From a virus, in the IMG/VR virus record IMGVR_UViG_3300025313_000073, positions 1 to 35,709 of that record: a stretch of DNA of 35,709 bases; one strand, given 5' to 3'. The position numbers were made by a program, and so were the translations under genes. Numbering within the stretch: the stretch's first letter is position 1; each line of letters opens with the position of its first letter. Positions 11,624 through 20,025 of this stretch are shown one piece after another. Under the pieces are notes generated by a model. It saw only the letters and a list, made by a program, of their open reading frames with translations, had not been told where the DNA came from and made no database searches.

Positions 11624-12571
11624 ATGTCAAGAGATGGTAAGCGTAGGTTTCTACTTAAGTGGGTTCGCAGCCGGTGCGAGAAGTCCAGTAATTGGGGTCG
11701 ATTCAAGATGAAATGGAAGGAATTAAACCTGGCCATGACGACCCATTATCCTAATGATGAGACCCGTAGGTGGAAAGCGTTTGCCGCCGCCACAGAATCT
11801 TTCCCCGAGACCGAACTTGCCGTCGGCCTGGCTTCTTGGAATGACCGCATCAACAATTATAAGGAGCAAGCACATGGCGACAAATTGGGGTTTGCGGCTG
11901 CTAAAATCGTGGAAAACCTTACGAACATTGATTTGTTACGCGCAACAAAAGAGGCCGAGGAGAATTCTGAAAGCATTGCACGGGAAGACAGGGAGGAGCG
12001 TCGACGACAACGAGAGCTGGATGTAGCGGAGAGACAGGCTGAGGCACGAACGAAAGAAGCGGAGGCTAAAATAGAGATAGCGAAGACGAAGACGGAAAGG
12101 AAAACGGAGATGAAGGAAGAGAAAGATCAAGACGTAGCAATAATCCCAGTTACGGTGTCCGACGATGGGCGCGTCAATATAGTTAGAGACATTGCATGGG
12201 TCTATAATCGTCTAAATGAGTTGGTAGTAACTTCGAATTTAGGTCTACGTGTCCTAAACTTAGCGGTGGTTTCCCAGGCTCCCAGTAACGGAGCGGTCAC
12301 CCTGGCCAGTTACGCGCTCGCGGATGTGAAAGGGTTTTTTGAAAAATTCGTTGTAAAATTACTGCCTAGGGATGTTTCTGAATCAGAAGAGCTAGGGGGG
12401 AAGAAAGCTATGGAGGAGTCTTTGGACCCAAGCTTAAACGAACTAACTAAGTTTTTAGAACCGAAAGAAGTACCAAATCATGACGAAGGGGATGAAGGGG
12501 ATGAAGATAGAGCTGAAGACGAAGGTATGCACGAAATGCAAAAAGAGGAAGAAGAGGGGGGAATATTGTAA
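11624..12571 (+). CDS. Coiled-coil protein upstream of terminase; possible small terminase subunit
   Basis: This encodes 315 residues. The basic N-terminus (K-R-R-F-L-L-K-W-V-R-S-R) and an early helical region are followed by a long charged coiled coil at about 105-165 (E-R-R-R-Q-R-E-L-D-V-A-E-R-Q-A). A globular middle and a very acidic tail follow. Position just before the packaging genes suggests a terminase small subunit or packaging accessory, but it is longer than typical small subunits and I see no certain family match. GAGGTGG precedes ATG 11624. Its end overlaps the endonuclease gene by 92 bases. Confidence 0.55.
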   Translation: MSRDGKRRFLLKWVRSRCEKSSNWGRFKMKWKELNLAMTTHYPNDETRRWKAFAAATESFPETELAVGLASWNDRINNYKEQAHGDKLGFAAAKIVENLTNIDLLRATKEAEENSESIAREDREERRRQRELDVAERQAEARTKEAEAKIEIAKTKTERKTEMKEEKDQDVAIIPVTVSDDGRVNIVRDIAWVYNRLNELVVTSNLGLRVLNLAVVSQAPSNGAVTLASYALADVKGFFEKFVVKLLPRDVSESEELGGKKAMEESLDPSLNELTKFLEPKEVPNHDEGDEGDEDRAEDEGMHEMQKEEEEGGIL

Positions 12572-13073
12572 AAATAAGACGTCTAGGGATGCCTTAGATT
12601 GGTGGTGCAAGGGGTGTCAAGCGGAGTATAGGAGGGCGTATTATGATCTAAATGGAGAGCAAGTGAGGTTAAGAAGCAGGGAGTTTTATAAAATCAACCG
12701 AGAGGAAAAGCAGGCCTACCAGCGGCGGTACAGAGAAGAAAACCTGGAAAAAGTGCGGGCCAGCCAACGGCGGTATAGAGAAGATAATCCTGAAAAAGTG
12801 CGGGCAACTTACTTAAAGTGTGTATATGGGTTGGATCTACTGCAATATAATAAATTGCTAGAGAAGCAAAATGGGGGGTGTGCTGTCTGTGGAGGGTCTG
12901 AAAAAATAGAAGTTGACCATTGTCATCAAACAGGAGTCGTCAGAGGGCTCCTTTGTACTAACTGCAATAAATCTCTGGGTGGATTCAAAGATTCCATACA
13001 ATCTCTACGTGCAGCTATACGATATTTACAAAACCCTCCCGCTCAGAAAGTGTTGAACAATGGACACGGGTAA
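12480..13073 (+). CDS. Endonuclease VII-type HNH nuclease
   Basis: This encodes 197 residues. The C-terminal half is the recombination endonuclease VII family (T4 gp49 type): Y-G-L-D-L-L-Q-Y-N-K-L-L at 116-127, C134-x-x-C137, V-D-H-C-H-Q-T-G-V-V-R-G-L-L-C at 145-159, then N-C-N-K-S-L-G-G-F. The N-terminus has a separate zinc knuckle (C17-x-x-C20, C43-x-x-C46) and a duplicated Q-R-R-Y-R-E segment at 81-106. It cleaves branched DNA or acts in packaging repair; a mobile origin is also possible. It overlaps the upstream gene by 92 bases and TerL by 14. The true start may be ATG 12501. Confidence 0.75.
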   Translation: MTKGMKGMKIELKTKVCTKCKKRKKRGEYCKNKTSRDALDWWCKGCQAEYRRAYYDLNGEQVRLRSREFYKINREEKQAYQRRYREENLEKVRASQRRYREDNPEKVRATYLKCVYGLDLLQYNKLLEKQNGGCAVCGGSEKIEVDHCHQTGVVRGLLCTNCNKSLGGFKDSIQSLRAAIRYLQNPPAQKVLNNGHG

Positions 13074-15039
13074 TAAGTTAATAATACCCCATCAAAAGGT
13101 GGCCAATTTGCTAATGAGGCGCGACCTGCGATCTTGGTGTCTTAAAAGCGAATCTAATAGGCGTTGGATGTTAGAACAGTGTCAGGATTTCAAAACTTGG
13201 GTATCTTTGTTCGGTTGGTGTCTCGAACCGCGTGTAAAGGGCGAAGAGTCAGTCGTGCTTCCGTTCATTCCATGGAGATCTCAGCTTGGGTTCATCGAGG
13301 CGCTCGAACTCCATGCCGGTCACTCCGATGTTATAGTGGAAAAGACTCGTGGGGCAGGGGCGAGTTGGATTGCGGTTCTCTTTACGGTACATCAATGGCT
13401 TCTGAATCCAAGCCCTCAATTTATTGGATTTGTTAGTCGAACGGAATTGGCTGCCGACAGCCCGCAAGACCCCGACAGTCTCGGCTACAAAATCGATTGG
13501 ACGTTGAAACAGTTACCAACATGGATGTTAGCTCCTGAGGGTAAAGGATACCTTAGAAACGTGGCCCGTCATACGTGGGTGAATTTGACTCCAAAGATTG
13601 GACTGGCAGGCAAAGATACGTTTTCGACAATTGCTAGTTACTCTTTAACCGGCGACCTGGCGGCTGGGGGCCGGAAAAGGTTTTTCGTATGTGACGAGCT
13701 GGCGCGATGGGCTCCCGCTCATGCCGAGGATGCGTTAGAAGCCACAGAGCCCGTAACCGAATCTAGGATTATGATTTCAACCCACACTGGTCCAAATACT
13801 ACATTTGCTCGTGCCGTGGAGGAGGACTCCTCGGCGGTTAAAATTCGTATGCCCTGGACAGAGATGCCGATGCGCAGCGACAATATGTTTAGGATTGACT
13901 CTAAACGACATGTGTTGTTACACCCCACGTCTTCTGATACTATTTTGGGGGGCGAATATACTAAAAAATTCTTTGACAAAGACTATCCTATTCTGTTACG
14001 AAGGGGTTATGATGTTACTTCTAACATTAAGCTGTTTAGCCCCTGGTATGTAGATAGGTGTTTGCGTCCTCGGATGGGGCCACGTCGGGTAGCGCAGGAG
14101 TATGATATCGACGTAGGTGGTTCTGGGTCTCAATTCTTCCAGTCGGCTCTCATCGAGTCTTTAGCTAAGCGTACCCTCGCCCCTCGGGGTGTGTATGATC
14201 TCGACATTCACCCCGATAAATTTATTGTCACGCGGGCTTTCAAGTCCCTTAGTGGTCCCCTTCGTATGTGGGTTTCGTTTAATCCGTCCTCAGGCCCCCC
14301 TAAGGCAGACTATGTAATAGGAGCCGATGTGGCAGCGGGCACTGGTGGCTCGTTATCCTCAAACAGTGTGTTAAGCATCGTGGATCGTATGACTGGCAGC
14401 AAGGTGGCTGAGTATGTCTCGAACAGGATTTCTCCGGAGTCGTTTGGTGAGTTATCCGTCGCCCTGTGTCGTTGGTTCCGAAGTGTCTCGGGTTCACCCG
14501 CCCACCTATGCTGGGAAAGTAACGGCTATGGCAGCAGTTATGGAAATAGAGTTGTCGACCTAGGTTTCGGGAATTTTTACTACAGGCAAACATCCACTAA
14601 GAACAAAAAGCGAACGAAAGCTCCAGGCTTCGCCACGACAACCAAGAGTAAGCCAATGCTGCTGTCTCGATATAGATGGGCACTCACGGAAAGTTTTTTC
14701 GAAAATCCTAGCTTAGCTGCCGTACATGAGCTTGCTTGTTACGCATACGGCCCATCCGATCGAATCGTCTTTTCCTCGTCTTCTACGGACGACAGTGACC
14801 TCTCCGCTTCTGGACAGGCACATGCGGACAGAGTAATAGCTGACGCTTTGGCCAATTTGGCCATGGAAGAATTAAGCGGAGGGGCCGGGCGTAATATGAG
14901 AAAGAGGGGTGGGGAGGTCAAAACTCCCAAGAAGGCTATTCCGGGTAGTTTTCTTTGGAGGCAGCAGAGACACAAGGATAGGGTTAGGGAGGAGAGGGAG
15001 CAAGTTACCACTTGGAGTAGCATTGCCGATAATAGGTAA
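13060..15039 (+). CDS. terL: Terminase large subunit (packaging ATPase and nuclease)
   Basis: This encodes 659 residues. The ATPase part has Walker A at E-K-T-R-G-A-G-A-S (94-102), Walker B at F-F-V-C-D-E-L (208-214, catalytic D212/E213) and the coupling motif S-T-H-T-G (240-244). The RNase H-like nuclease part has G-A-D-V-A-A-G (D423), C-W-E-S-N-G (E486) and H-A-D-R-V-I-A-D (D590/D595). Together these cut concatemeric DNA and drive it into the procapsid through the portal. ATG 13060 overlaps the endonuclease gene by 14 bases. The length fits large subunits of podovirus-type phages. Confidence 0.92.
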   Translation: MDTGNKLIIPHQKVANLLMRRDLRSWCLKSESNRRWMLEQCQDFKTWVSLFGWCLEPRVKGEESVVLPFIPWRSQLGFIEALELHAGHSDVIVEKTRGAGASWIAVLFTVHQWLLNPSPQFIGFVSRTELAADSPQDPDSLGYKIDWTLKQLPTWMLAPEGKGYLRNVARHTWVNLTPKIGLAGKDTFSTIASYSLTGDLAAGGRKRFFVCDELARWAPAHAEDALEATEPVTESRIMISTHTGPNTTFARAVEEDSSAVKIRMPWTEMPMRSDNMFRIDSKRHVLLHPTSSDTILGGEYTKKFFDKDYPILLRRGYDVTSNIKLFSPWYVDRCLRPRMGPRRVAQEYDIDVGGSGSQFFQSALIESLAKRTLAPRGVYDLDIHPDKFIVTRAFKSLSGPLRMWVSFNPSSGPPKADYVIGADVAAGTGGSLSSNSVLSIVDRMTGSKVAEYVSNRISPESFGELSVALCRWFRSVSGSPAHLCWESNGYGSSYGNRVVDLGFGNFYYRQTSTKNKKRTKAPGFATTTKSKPMLLSRYRWALTESFFENPSLAAVHELACYAYGPSDRIVFSSSSTDDSDLSASGQAHADRVIADALANLAMEELSGGAGRNMRKRGGEVKTPKKAIPGSFLWRQQRHKDRVREEREQVTTWSSIADNR

Positions 15040-15093
15040 TTATTGCATAATTCTATTAGGGGTAACTCCGTTCCTTTAACCTGAGGTATCAAC

Positions 15094-15261
15094 ATGTTGG
15101 AAGCCGACAAATCCCAATCTATGGTCGATTCAGAGGTCGCTTCTGTGAAAAGTTCTACGACCCTGAGCCCGGATAATCAGAAGGATGACTATAGTGGTCA
15201 TGACTCTGCGCCATACAACTCGCCGGCGAAACGCGGGGACTATGGGCACGATGAAGCCTAG
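15094..15261 (+). CDS. Small hypothetical acidic protein
   Basis: ATG 15094 follows CTGAGGT and opens a frame of 55 codons. The product (beginning MLEADKSQSM) is Ser/Asp-rich and probably disordered. It lies between TerL and a terminator-like hairpin, the usual place for small packaging accessories. No family is recognised. The modest ribosome site and lack of structure leave some doubt. Confidence 0.4.
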   Translation: MLEADKSQSMVDSEVASVKSSTTLSPDNQKDDYSGHDSAPYNSPAKRGDYGHDEA

Positions 15262-15275
15262 TTCTAAGCCTTCTC

Positions 15276-15327
15276 GCCCGAATTCTTGGTGATCCTCTAC
15301 CTCTTTCCCACCACGATTCGGGCTTTT
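15276..15327 (+). terminator. Rho-independent terminator candidate
   Basis: Perfect arms GCCCGAAT (15276-15283) and ATTCGGGC (15316-15323) are followed by TTTT. The loop contains a second pairing, GGTG with CACC. It lies after the TerL transcription unit and before the portal unit, so it may reduce read-through between them. Confidence 0.55.
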
Positions 15328-15343
15328 CTGTAGTGGGGGTGTT

Positions 15344-15583
15344 ATGGCAAGCGAAAACTATCAAGACATGGGTGACCAGACAGGTGGCGAGACGGAAGTC
15401 TTTGAGGCCGAGGATGCGGTTAACCGTACATTATCTGGTCTCAGAGGCGATGGCTGTACTGTCCAACCATCCCAGTGGGAACCTGACGACGACACCTCTA
15501 ACGATGGTGTCAGTGGCTCAGAGGGCATGGGCGACGATGAGGATGATGGCCGCGCGTCTCATATGGGCTCTCGCTGGGAGTAA
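15344..15583 (+). CDS. Small acidic protein upstream of the portal
   Basis: This encodes 79 residues, beginning MASENYQDM, very acidic (E-A-E-D-A-V; D-D-E-D-D-G) and likely disordered. Two frames overlap here; I chose this one because its composition is protein-like, whereas the 15333 frame gives Arg/Met-rich shadow sequence. GTGGGGGTG is the likely ribosome site. Acidic proteins near portals can act as DNA mimics or assembly chaperones, but nothing here proves either role. Confidence 0.55.
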   Translation: MASENYQDMGDQTGGETEVFEAEDAVNRTLSGLRGDGCTVQPSQWEPDDDTSNDGVSGSEGMGDDEDDGRASHMGSRWE

Positions 15584-15602
15584 TTGGCATGGGGGGTGCT
15601 AG

Positions 15603-17468
15603 GTGTCAAGACATCCGGACGAAGTTTTTGGGGCGCCCCATGAACAGCTTGACGAGCAAGCCAGGCCGCCGAAGCGCAAAATCGGCGCGCTAAGCAAGGT
15701 TGTCAACGTACAGCGCTTGCGCGATGCCATGGATGAGTCGAAACGTGCTATTAAGCCTTTTATCGACAAGCACGTCTCCGCCGTTAAGCTGACGGCAGGT
15801 AATAGGTACGGGGCATCTGAGCATCAAAAAAGTCCGATTAATATGATGCGCCTCGCTGTCTCAATATGGTTGAGGCAGCTTATCTCTCAGACTCCACGGT
15901 CCCTTGTTATTCCTCGTACCCCTGATCTCAAGGTTGCTGCCTATGAATTGCAGTTAGCCTTGGATTATCTCCTTCGTGAAATCCGGTTCGGTCCCTCTAT
16001 CTCTGCCTGCGTCCGTTCTGCGATCTTTTCCATGGGTATTATGAAGGTTGGTATTACCTCGAAATATCTACACGAAGCTTCGGGATTTCTAGCTGACGCG
16101 GGGCAGCCTTTTGCGGAGCCCGTGCTTATGGAGGACTGGTTGCATGACATGTCGGCTCGACGGCGGGAGGAGTGGGATTGGTGCGGGAACAAATACAAGT
16201 TGCCATACGAAGCGGTAATGGAGAATCCAGATTTTTCTGCCAAAGTCAAAAATAAATTGGTGGTCGATGGGAAATCTCAAGAGTACAGCATAGGTGAGTC
16301 CGACGCCCGCACGTCGGATATGTCCATGGGCTCGTCTCTGAACGATACAGAGTATAGGGATCATGTGGAGTTATGGGATATTTGGATTCCTGGGGACCAT
16401 AGATTTGTGACGCTCCCAGTTCAATCGGGCCTCGGGGTGTTGCAAGAGCGAGATTGGGCTGGGCCGGAAAATGGCCCGTTTCACTTACTTGGGTTTTTTC
16501 AACTTCCGGGCAATGTCATGCCTATTGGGCCCGCCCAGTCCATATTTGATTTGCAGGAGTTGATTACAGTCTTGTTTGCCAAGCTCGGGGAGCAGGGCAC
16601 TGCCCAAAAGACCATAGTCATGGTGGACGGACAGGCAGAGAGTGATGGGTCGGCCGATGCCATTTTGAAGTCCCGAAGCTTTGATATGGTTCGGGTTGGG
16701 CATAGCGACGGCATAAAAGAGGTCCGCATGGGAGGCGTGGATGCCGATACCCTGTCCTTAGTCCAATGGCTAAAAGAGATGGCCAGTTACGTGGGCGGAA
16801 ATGTAGACACTGTGGGCGGTCTAACCACGCAATCGGAAACCGTGGGACAGGAGCGCCTCTTGGCCGCCACCAGTTCTGAATTTATTAGAGACATGCAAAC
16901 CCAGGTGACGGATTTTACCACGGATATTCTCAGCGATCTAGGAGAATACTTGTACGGTGACCCAGCTTCTGAATTGAAACTTACCAAACAGATCAATGGC
17001 TACGGAGACATACCCTTCGTGTGGGGCCCCGAAAATCGGCAAGATGGGGTGTTCAACTTTAATTTTAGTGTCCAACCCTACTCGCTAAAGAGCAAAGGAC
17101 CGCAGGAGCGCATGTCTACTTTGACGGACTTGATGATGAAAATCCTTATGCCCCTTGCGCCACAGATGGCTGAGTGGGGTGTGTCCCTTCGGTTAGACAA
17201 ATTTCTTGAGTATTTCTCCCGGTATGCAGACTTGCCCGAGTTGGAGGATATTATTCAGATGGCTGAAGCGACCCCCACCCAGCAGGCCGGCAGCGGTGGG
17301 GTAATCGAAAAGCGCCGACCACTCCAAGCTCCAGTAACCTCCAGAGAAAACGTACGAACAAATAGAACGGAAGAGTCTGCCGGGCAAAAAGCTAACGATT
17401 TAGTTACAACGCTGGCGGCTGGCGGTAAGAACCGACCAATACCAAAACCTACTGGGACACAACCATGA
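15603..17468 (+). CDS. Portal protein
   Basis: This encodes 621 residues from GTG 15603. Length, position after TerL and sequence features fit a podovirus-type portal. These are an N-terminal basic region, a wing/crown-type central region with P-V-L-M-E-D-W-L-H-D, and a helical stem region with M-P-I-G-P-A-Q-S-I-F-D-L-Q-E-L and G-G-L-T-T-Q-S-E-T-V-G-Q-E-R. Twelve copies would form the ring through which DNA enters and to which the adaptor attaches. The end is coupled to the next gene by ATGA. The Gly/Pro-rich C-terminal tail is probably disordered. Confidence 0.8.
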   Translation: MSRHPDEVFGAPHEQLDEQARPPKRKIGALSKVVNVQRLRDAMDESKRAIKPFIDKHVSAVKLTAGNRYGASEHQKSPINMMRLAVSIWLRQLISQTPRSLVIPRTPDLKVAAYELQLALDYLLREIRFGPSISACVRSAIFSMGIMKVGITSKYLHEASGFLADAGQPFAEPVLMEDWLHDMSARRREEWDWCGNKYKLPYEAVMENPDFSAKVKNKLVVDGKSQEYSIGESDARTSDMSMGSSLNDTEYRDHVELWDIWIPGDHRFVTLPVQSGLGVLQERDWAGPENGPFHLLGFFQLPGNVMPIGPAQSIFDLQELITVLFAKLGEQGTAQKTIVMVDGQAESDGSADAILKSRSFDMVRVGHSDGIKEVRMGGVDADTLSLVQWLKEMASYVGGNVDTVGGLTTQSETVGQERLLAATSSEFIRDMQTQVTDFTTDILSDLGEYLYGDPASELKLTKQINGYGDIPFVWGPENRQDGVFNFNFSVQPYSLKSKGPQERMSTLTDLMMKILMPLAPQMAEWGVSLRLDKFLEYFSRYADLPELEDIIQMAEATPTQQAGSGGVIEKRRPLQAPVTSRENVRTNRTEESAGQKANDLVTTLAAGGKNRPIPKPTGTQP

Positions 17469-17875
17469 AGATGACTGATGAGATTAGAGCACACACGAAA
17501 GCACTGTTGGTGCCCGAATGTTGCAAGAAAGCTAAGGCTGGGCCGGGGCGTCGAAAGCCGCGAGCTGGAGAGTCTTACGGACTATGGTGCCGGCCCTACG
17601 CCAGCGACGCACTTGGTGTCAATCCCGAGCAGATAGGAGAGGCTCGTGCGGCCCTAAAGGCACACGGGGTCAATGCCGACTTCGATAAAGAGGGTCGGCC
17701 AATTATAAATTCTAACAAGCACTTTAAGGACATAGCCCGAGCCACCGGCATGTACGACGGAGGGCACGGATATGAAGTAACGGGAAATGACGGATACAAA
17801 CGAACTACTGGCCGGGCCCCGGTGATGGAACGAGAACGCCTGAAGAAGCTAATTTCAGAATGGGACGGGGTGTAA
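17465..17875 (+). CDS. Hypothetical head-region protein
   Basis: This encodes 136 residues. The N-terminal part is basic with C-C-K-K-A-K-A-G-P-G-R-R-K-P. The middle, D-F-D-K-E-G-R-P-I-I-N-S-N-K-H-F, and the G-M-Y-D-G-G-H-G-Y segment read like a conserved small phage domain whose name I do not know. ATG 17465 overlaps the portal stop. It could be a minor head protein or an accessory of the portal. Confidence 0.6.
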   Translation: MKMTDEIRAHTKALLVPECCKKAKAGPGRRKPRAGESYGLWCRPYASDALGVNPEQIGEARAALKAHGVNADFDKEGRPIINSNKHFKDIARATGMYDGGHGYEVTGNDGYKRTTGRAPVMERERLKKLISEWDGV

Positions 17876-17876
17876 C

Positions 17877-18038
17877 ATGATATCTCCATACCAACATGCC
17901 TTGATGCTACCAAAGCCTCTATATGCTATGGATGCAGGAACACGAGCGAAGAAACCAAAGAAGCCACCGTATCGTACGGAGGCAAAACTGTACCTGATGG
18001 ATAAAAAGACAAAGAAGCCCTGCAAAGGGCCTTGCTAA
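17877..18038 (+). CDS. Small basic protein
   Basis: This is a 53-codon frame starting one base after the preceding stop (TAACATG). The product begins MISPYQHALM and is lysine-rich (R-A-K-K-P-K-K-P-P; D-K-K-T-K-K-P-C). Similar short basic genes lie after the capsid gene. It may be a DNA-binding head protein. A GCCC/GGGC hairpin at the end of the frame precedes the next gene's ribosome site. Confidence 0.5.
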   Translation: MISPYQHALMLPKPLYAMDAGTRAKKPKKPPYRTEAKLYLMDKKTKKPCKGPC

Positions 18039-18050
18039 GAGAGGTGACGT

Positions 18051-18398
18051 ATTAAAGGTTTACCAGATACCGTTGCTATGCAATCTTTGGCGGTTAACAC
18101 AGCGGCTTCGGGGGCGGCTAGTACAATAACGTTGCCCACCCCGGCAGCGGGTGAGCAAAATGTAATTGATTGGGTGGCTTGCAGTTACGCGGCAGCACCG
18201 TCAGCGGGGATTCTAACCATAACTAACTGTGCAAATTCTACGGGGTCGGCAGTAACCTTTTCTGTTGACATTACGGCTGCTGGTGCCGCAATCATACATT
18301 TTGGTGATCGGGGTCTTCGTGGCATCTTGGCTACTGCGATGGTAATTAACTTAACAGATGGTGGACAGGCAAAAGATTTGAACGTGCAGTACAGGTAA
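18051..18398 (+). CDS. Small virion-type beta protein
   Basis: This is rich in Ala, Thr and Gly, with strand-forming segments (A-S-T-I-T-L-P-T-P; A-G-I-L-T-I-T-N; A-V-T-F-S-V-D-I-T), as in head decoration or fibre-base proteins. A strong GAGAGGTG site lies before ATT at 18051 (reading I-K-G-L-P-D-T-V-A-M), whereas ATG 18078 has no such site; the rare ATT start, giving 115 residues, is therefore likely. If ATG is used the protein has 106 residues. The next gene starts two bases after its stop. Confidence 0.55.
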   Translation: MKGLPDTVAMQSLAVNTAASGAASTITLPTPAAGEQNVIDWVACSYAAAPSAGILTITNCANSTGSAVTFSVDITAAGAAIIHFGDRGLRGILATAMVINLTDGGQAKDLNVQYR

Positions 18399-18399
18399 T

Positions 18400-19170
18400 A
18401 TGAGTGTTCCACATTTCTACCTTCCGGCGGTCTCTGGGGTTAGTGGTCTATATCGTGGAGGATACTCTAACGATCGTGCGATTGAGTTCAATGGAACTAC
18501 ACAATGGCTATCAGCAACAAACGTCTCAATTGGCGTGGGGGCACCGGCGTCTGGTACGCTTGCTTTTTGGGTGGACTTAACGGACATAGTAGCTGACCCA
18601 AATCAAGTTATGTTTTCTCTAAATGAGGGGGCCACTGGAACATTTACTGTTTATTTTTCCTCGGTCAATAACCGCACATATATTTCTGGAGAAATCGGAG
18701 TAACTTCTTTTTTGTTGTACAACGCCGCAGTTGATTTATCGGCTAGTGGCTTTCACCATGTTGCAATTACGTCTAGTGGGTCTGCTTGGACGTTATATGT
18801 TGACGGCACTGCTCGTACGTTAACGGTAGAGGATGGGTTGAACTCTGGGGTGTGGTTTGATGATGTGAATCCAAATGGTGATAGTGAATTGACTATCGGA
18901 GCAAGCGCGGGCGGGGCAGATTTATTTGTTGATGGAATAATTGATGAAATGGGAATTTGGAATTCCGCTTTAACTCAAGCCAACATTAACTCACTGTACA
19001 ACGCTGGGGCCGGGGTTGTATATGGGGTAGCTCGCGATATTGGTACACTTTTGCACTATTGGAGTTTTTCGACCAATCATGGAAGTATGCTTACAGACAA
19101 AGTCGGTGGTGTCACATTAACGAATAATGCGACGGCTACAGATGCTGCCGGAGTTACTACAGGCCCATAG
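18400..19170 (+). CDS. LamG-like fibre protein
   Basis: This encodes 256 residues. A concanavalin/LamG-type jelly roll covers about 25-215: F-N-G-T-T-Q-W-L near the start, H-H-V-A-I-T-S-S-G-S-A-W-T-L-Y-V-D-G in the middle and I-D-E-M-G-I-W-N-S-A-L-T at the end. A closing motif, L-L-H-Y-W-S-F-S, then D-K-V-G-G-V-T-L-T, follows. The same module occurs twice in the protein at 21621-24401. Such domains bind sugars or calcium-dependent partners and probably help in host attachment. Confidence 0.7.
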   Translation: MSVPHFYLPAVSGVSGLYRGGYSNDRAIEFNGTTQWLSATNVSIGVGAPASGTLAFWVDLTDIVADPNQVMFSLNEGATGTFTVYFSSVNNRTYISGEIGVTSFLLYNAAVDLSASGFHHVAITSSGSAWTLYVDGTARTLTVEDGLNSGVWFDDVNPNGDSELTIGASAGGADLFVDGIIDEMGIWNSALTQANINSLYNAGAGVVYGVARDIGTLLHYWSFSTNHGSMLTDKVGGVTLTNNATATDAAGVTTGP

Positions 19171-19177
19171 GTAATGT

Positions 19178-20020
19178 ATGACATATCCAATCTCCAATCG
19201 TCGCACTAGTTTCGTTATCGACTATCATGCCATACGTCGCCAAGTTGGTGCGTATTTGGAGATAGGTTACTCGCATGAAGAGTGGGATGATGAACAGAAT
19301 GAAACGGTTGACGACATTATACGTGATGGACTTCACCTCTACTACAATCCGCCCGTTTTGGAAGAACCCTATGCAATAGGCATGACCGAATCACATCAAT
19401 GGTCCTTTTTACGACCAACATGGACTTTTAAAACTCAGGCCAACCAACGACGATACCCGTTACCGGGGGATTTTGAAAGTCCCATTGGTGACATTACCTA
19501 TCCGGATTCGTCCAGCTCTGCCTATGCTCCAATACCCTTCACCTCGGCCGCGAGATTGAGGGCATTAGAATATCAGAATGAGGCCACGACAAATCCTGAA
19601 TTAGCTGCTATAGACCCGCGAGAGTCTCAAGGAACTGGGCAACAGGAACTTGATTTGATATTGCACCCAACGCCAGATGCAGTGTACACCTTGTCTCTTC
19701 AGTATCAATCAGCCGGCCGGGCCATAGATTCGACGTCGGTATTTCCATTAGGAGGCGTGCTGCACGGGCCCGCGATCATGCAAGCCTGCCTAGCGATAGC
19801 AGAGTTTAGGAAGACGGGGGACGAAGGCCCGATGTTCAAACAATTTATGAGAATGCTCGCTGCAAATGTGATTAGAGATAGACAGAGGGGGGCCAGACTG
19901 ATTGGGTATAATGGGGATAATATGCTAGGCAATCCTATCTCTAGGGGGCAGATGCGCCGACTAGGGGGGTTGTTCTACGATACTGTCCTTTATGGAAACA
20001 CGGCTTATACGTCGGAGTAG
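19178..20020 (+). CDS. Adaptor / tail tubular protein A-like (copy 1)
   Basis: This encodes 280 residues. Features recall gp11-type adaptor proteins that join portal and tail nozzle: an N-terminal helix (F-V-I-D-Y-H-A-I-R-R-Q-V-G-A-Y-L) and I-I-R-D-G-L-H-L-Y-Y with following prolines. Next come Q-W-S-F-L and Y-P-L-P-G-D-F, a late L-D-L-I-L-H-P-T-P strand, and a C-terminal helix with A-I-A-E-F-R-K. The protein at 33266-33982 has the same layout. The next gene is nozzle-like, which supports the assignment. Direct similarity to T7 gp11 is not visible by eye. Confidence 0.6.
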   Translation: MTYPISNRRTSFVIDYHAIRRQVGAYLEIGYSHEEWDDEQNETVDDIIRDGLHLYYNPPVLEEPYAIGMTESHQWSFLRPTWTFKTQANQRRYPLPGDFESPIGDITYPDSSSSAYAPIPFTSAARLRALEYQNEATTNPELAAIDPRESQGTGQQELDLILHPTPDAVYTLSLQYQSAGRAIDSTSVFPLGGVLHGPAIMQACLAIAEFRKTGDEGPMFKQFMRMLAANVIRDRQRGARLIGYNGDNMLGNPISRGQMRRLGGLFYDTVLYGNTAYTSE

Positions 20021-20025
20021 TAGGT

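Noticed and set aside
11446-11736. Minus-strand frame of 96 codons over the tRNA-like region
   Set aside because: No ribosome site; it spans the tRNA-like element and the next gene's start; composition is unremarkable.
15333-15602. Alternative frame overlapping the small acidic gene upstream of the portal
   Set aside because: Met/Arg/Thr-rich shadow; the acidic frame at 15344 is more protein-like.
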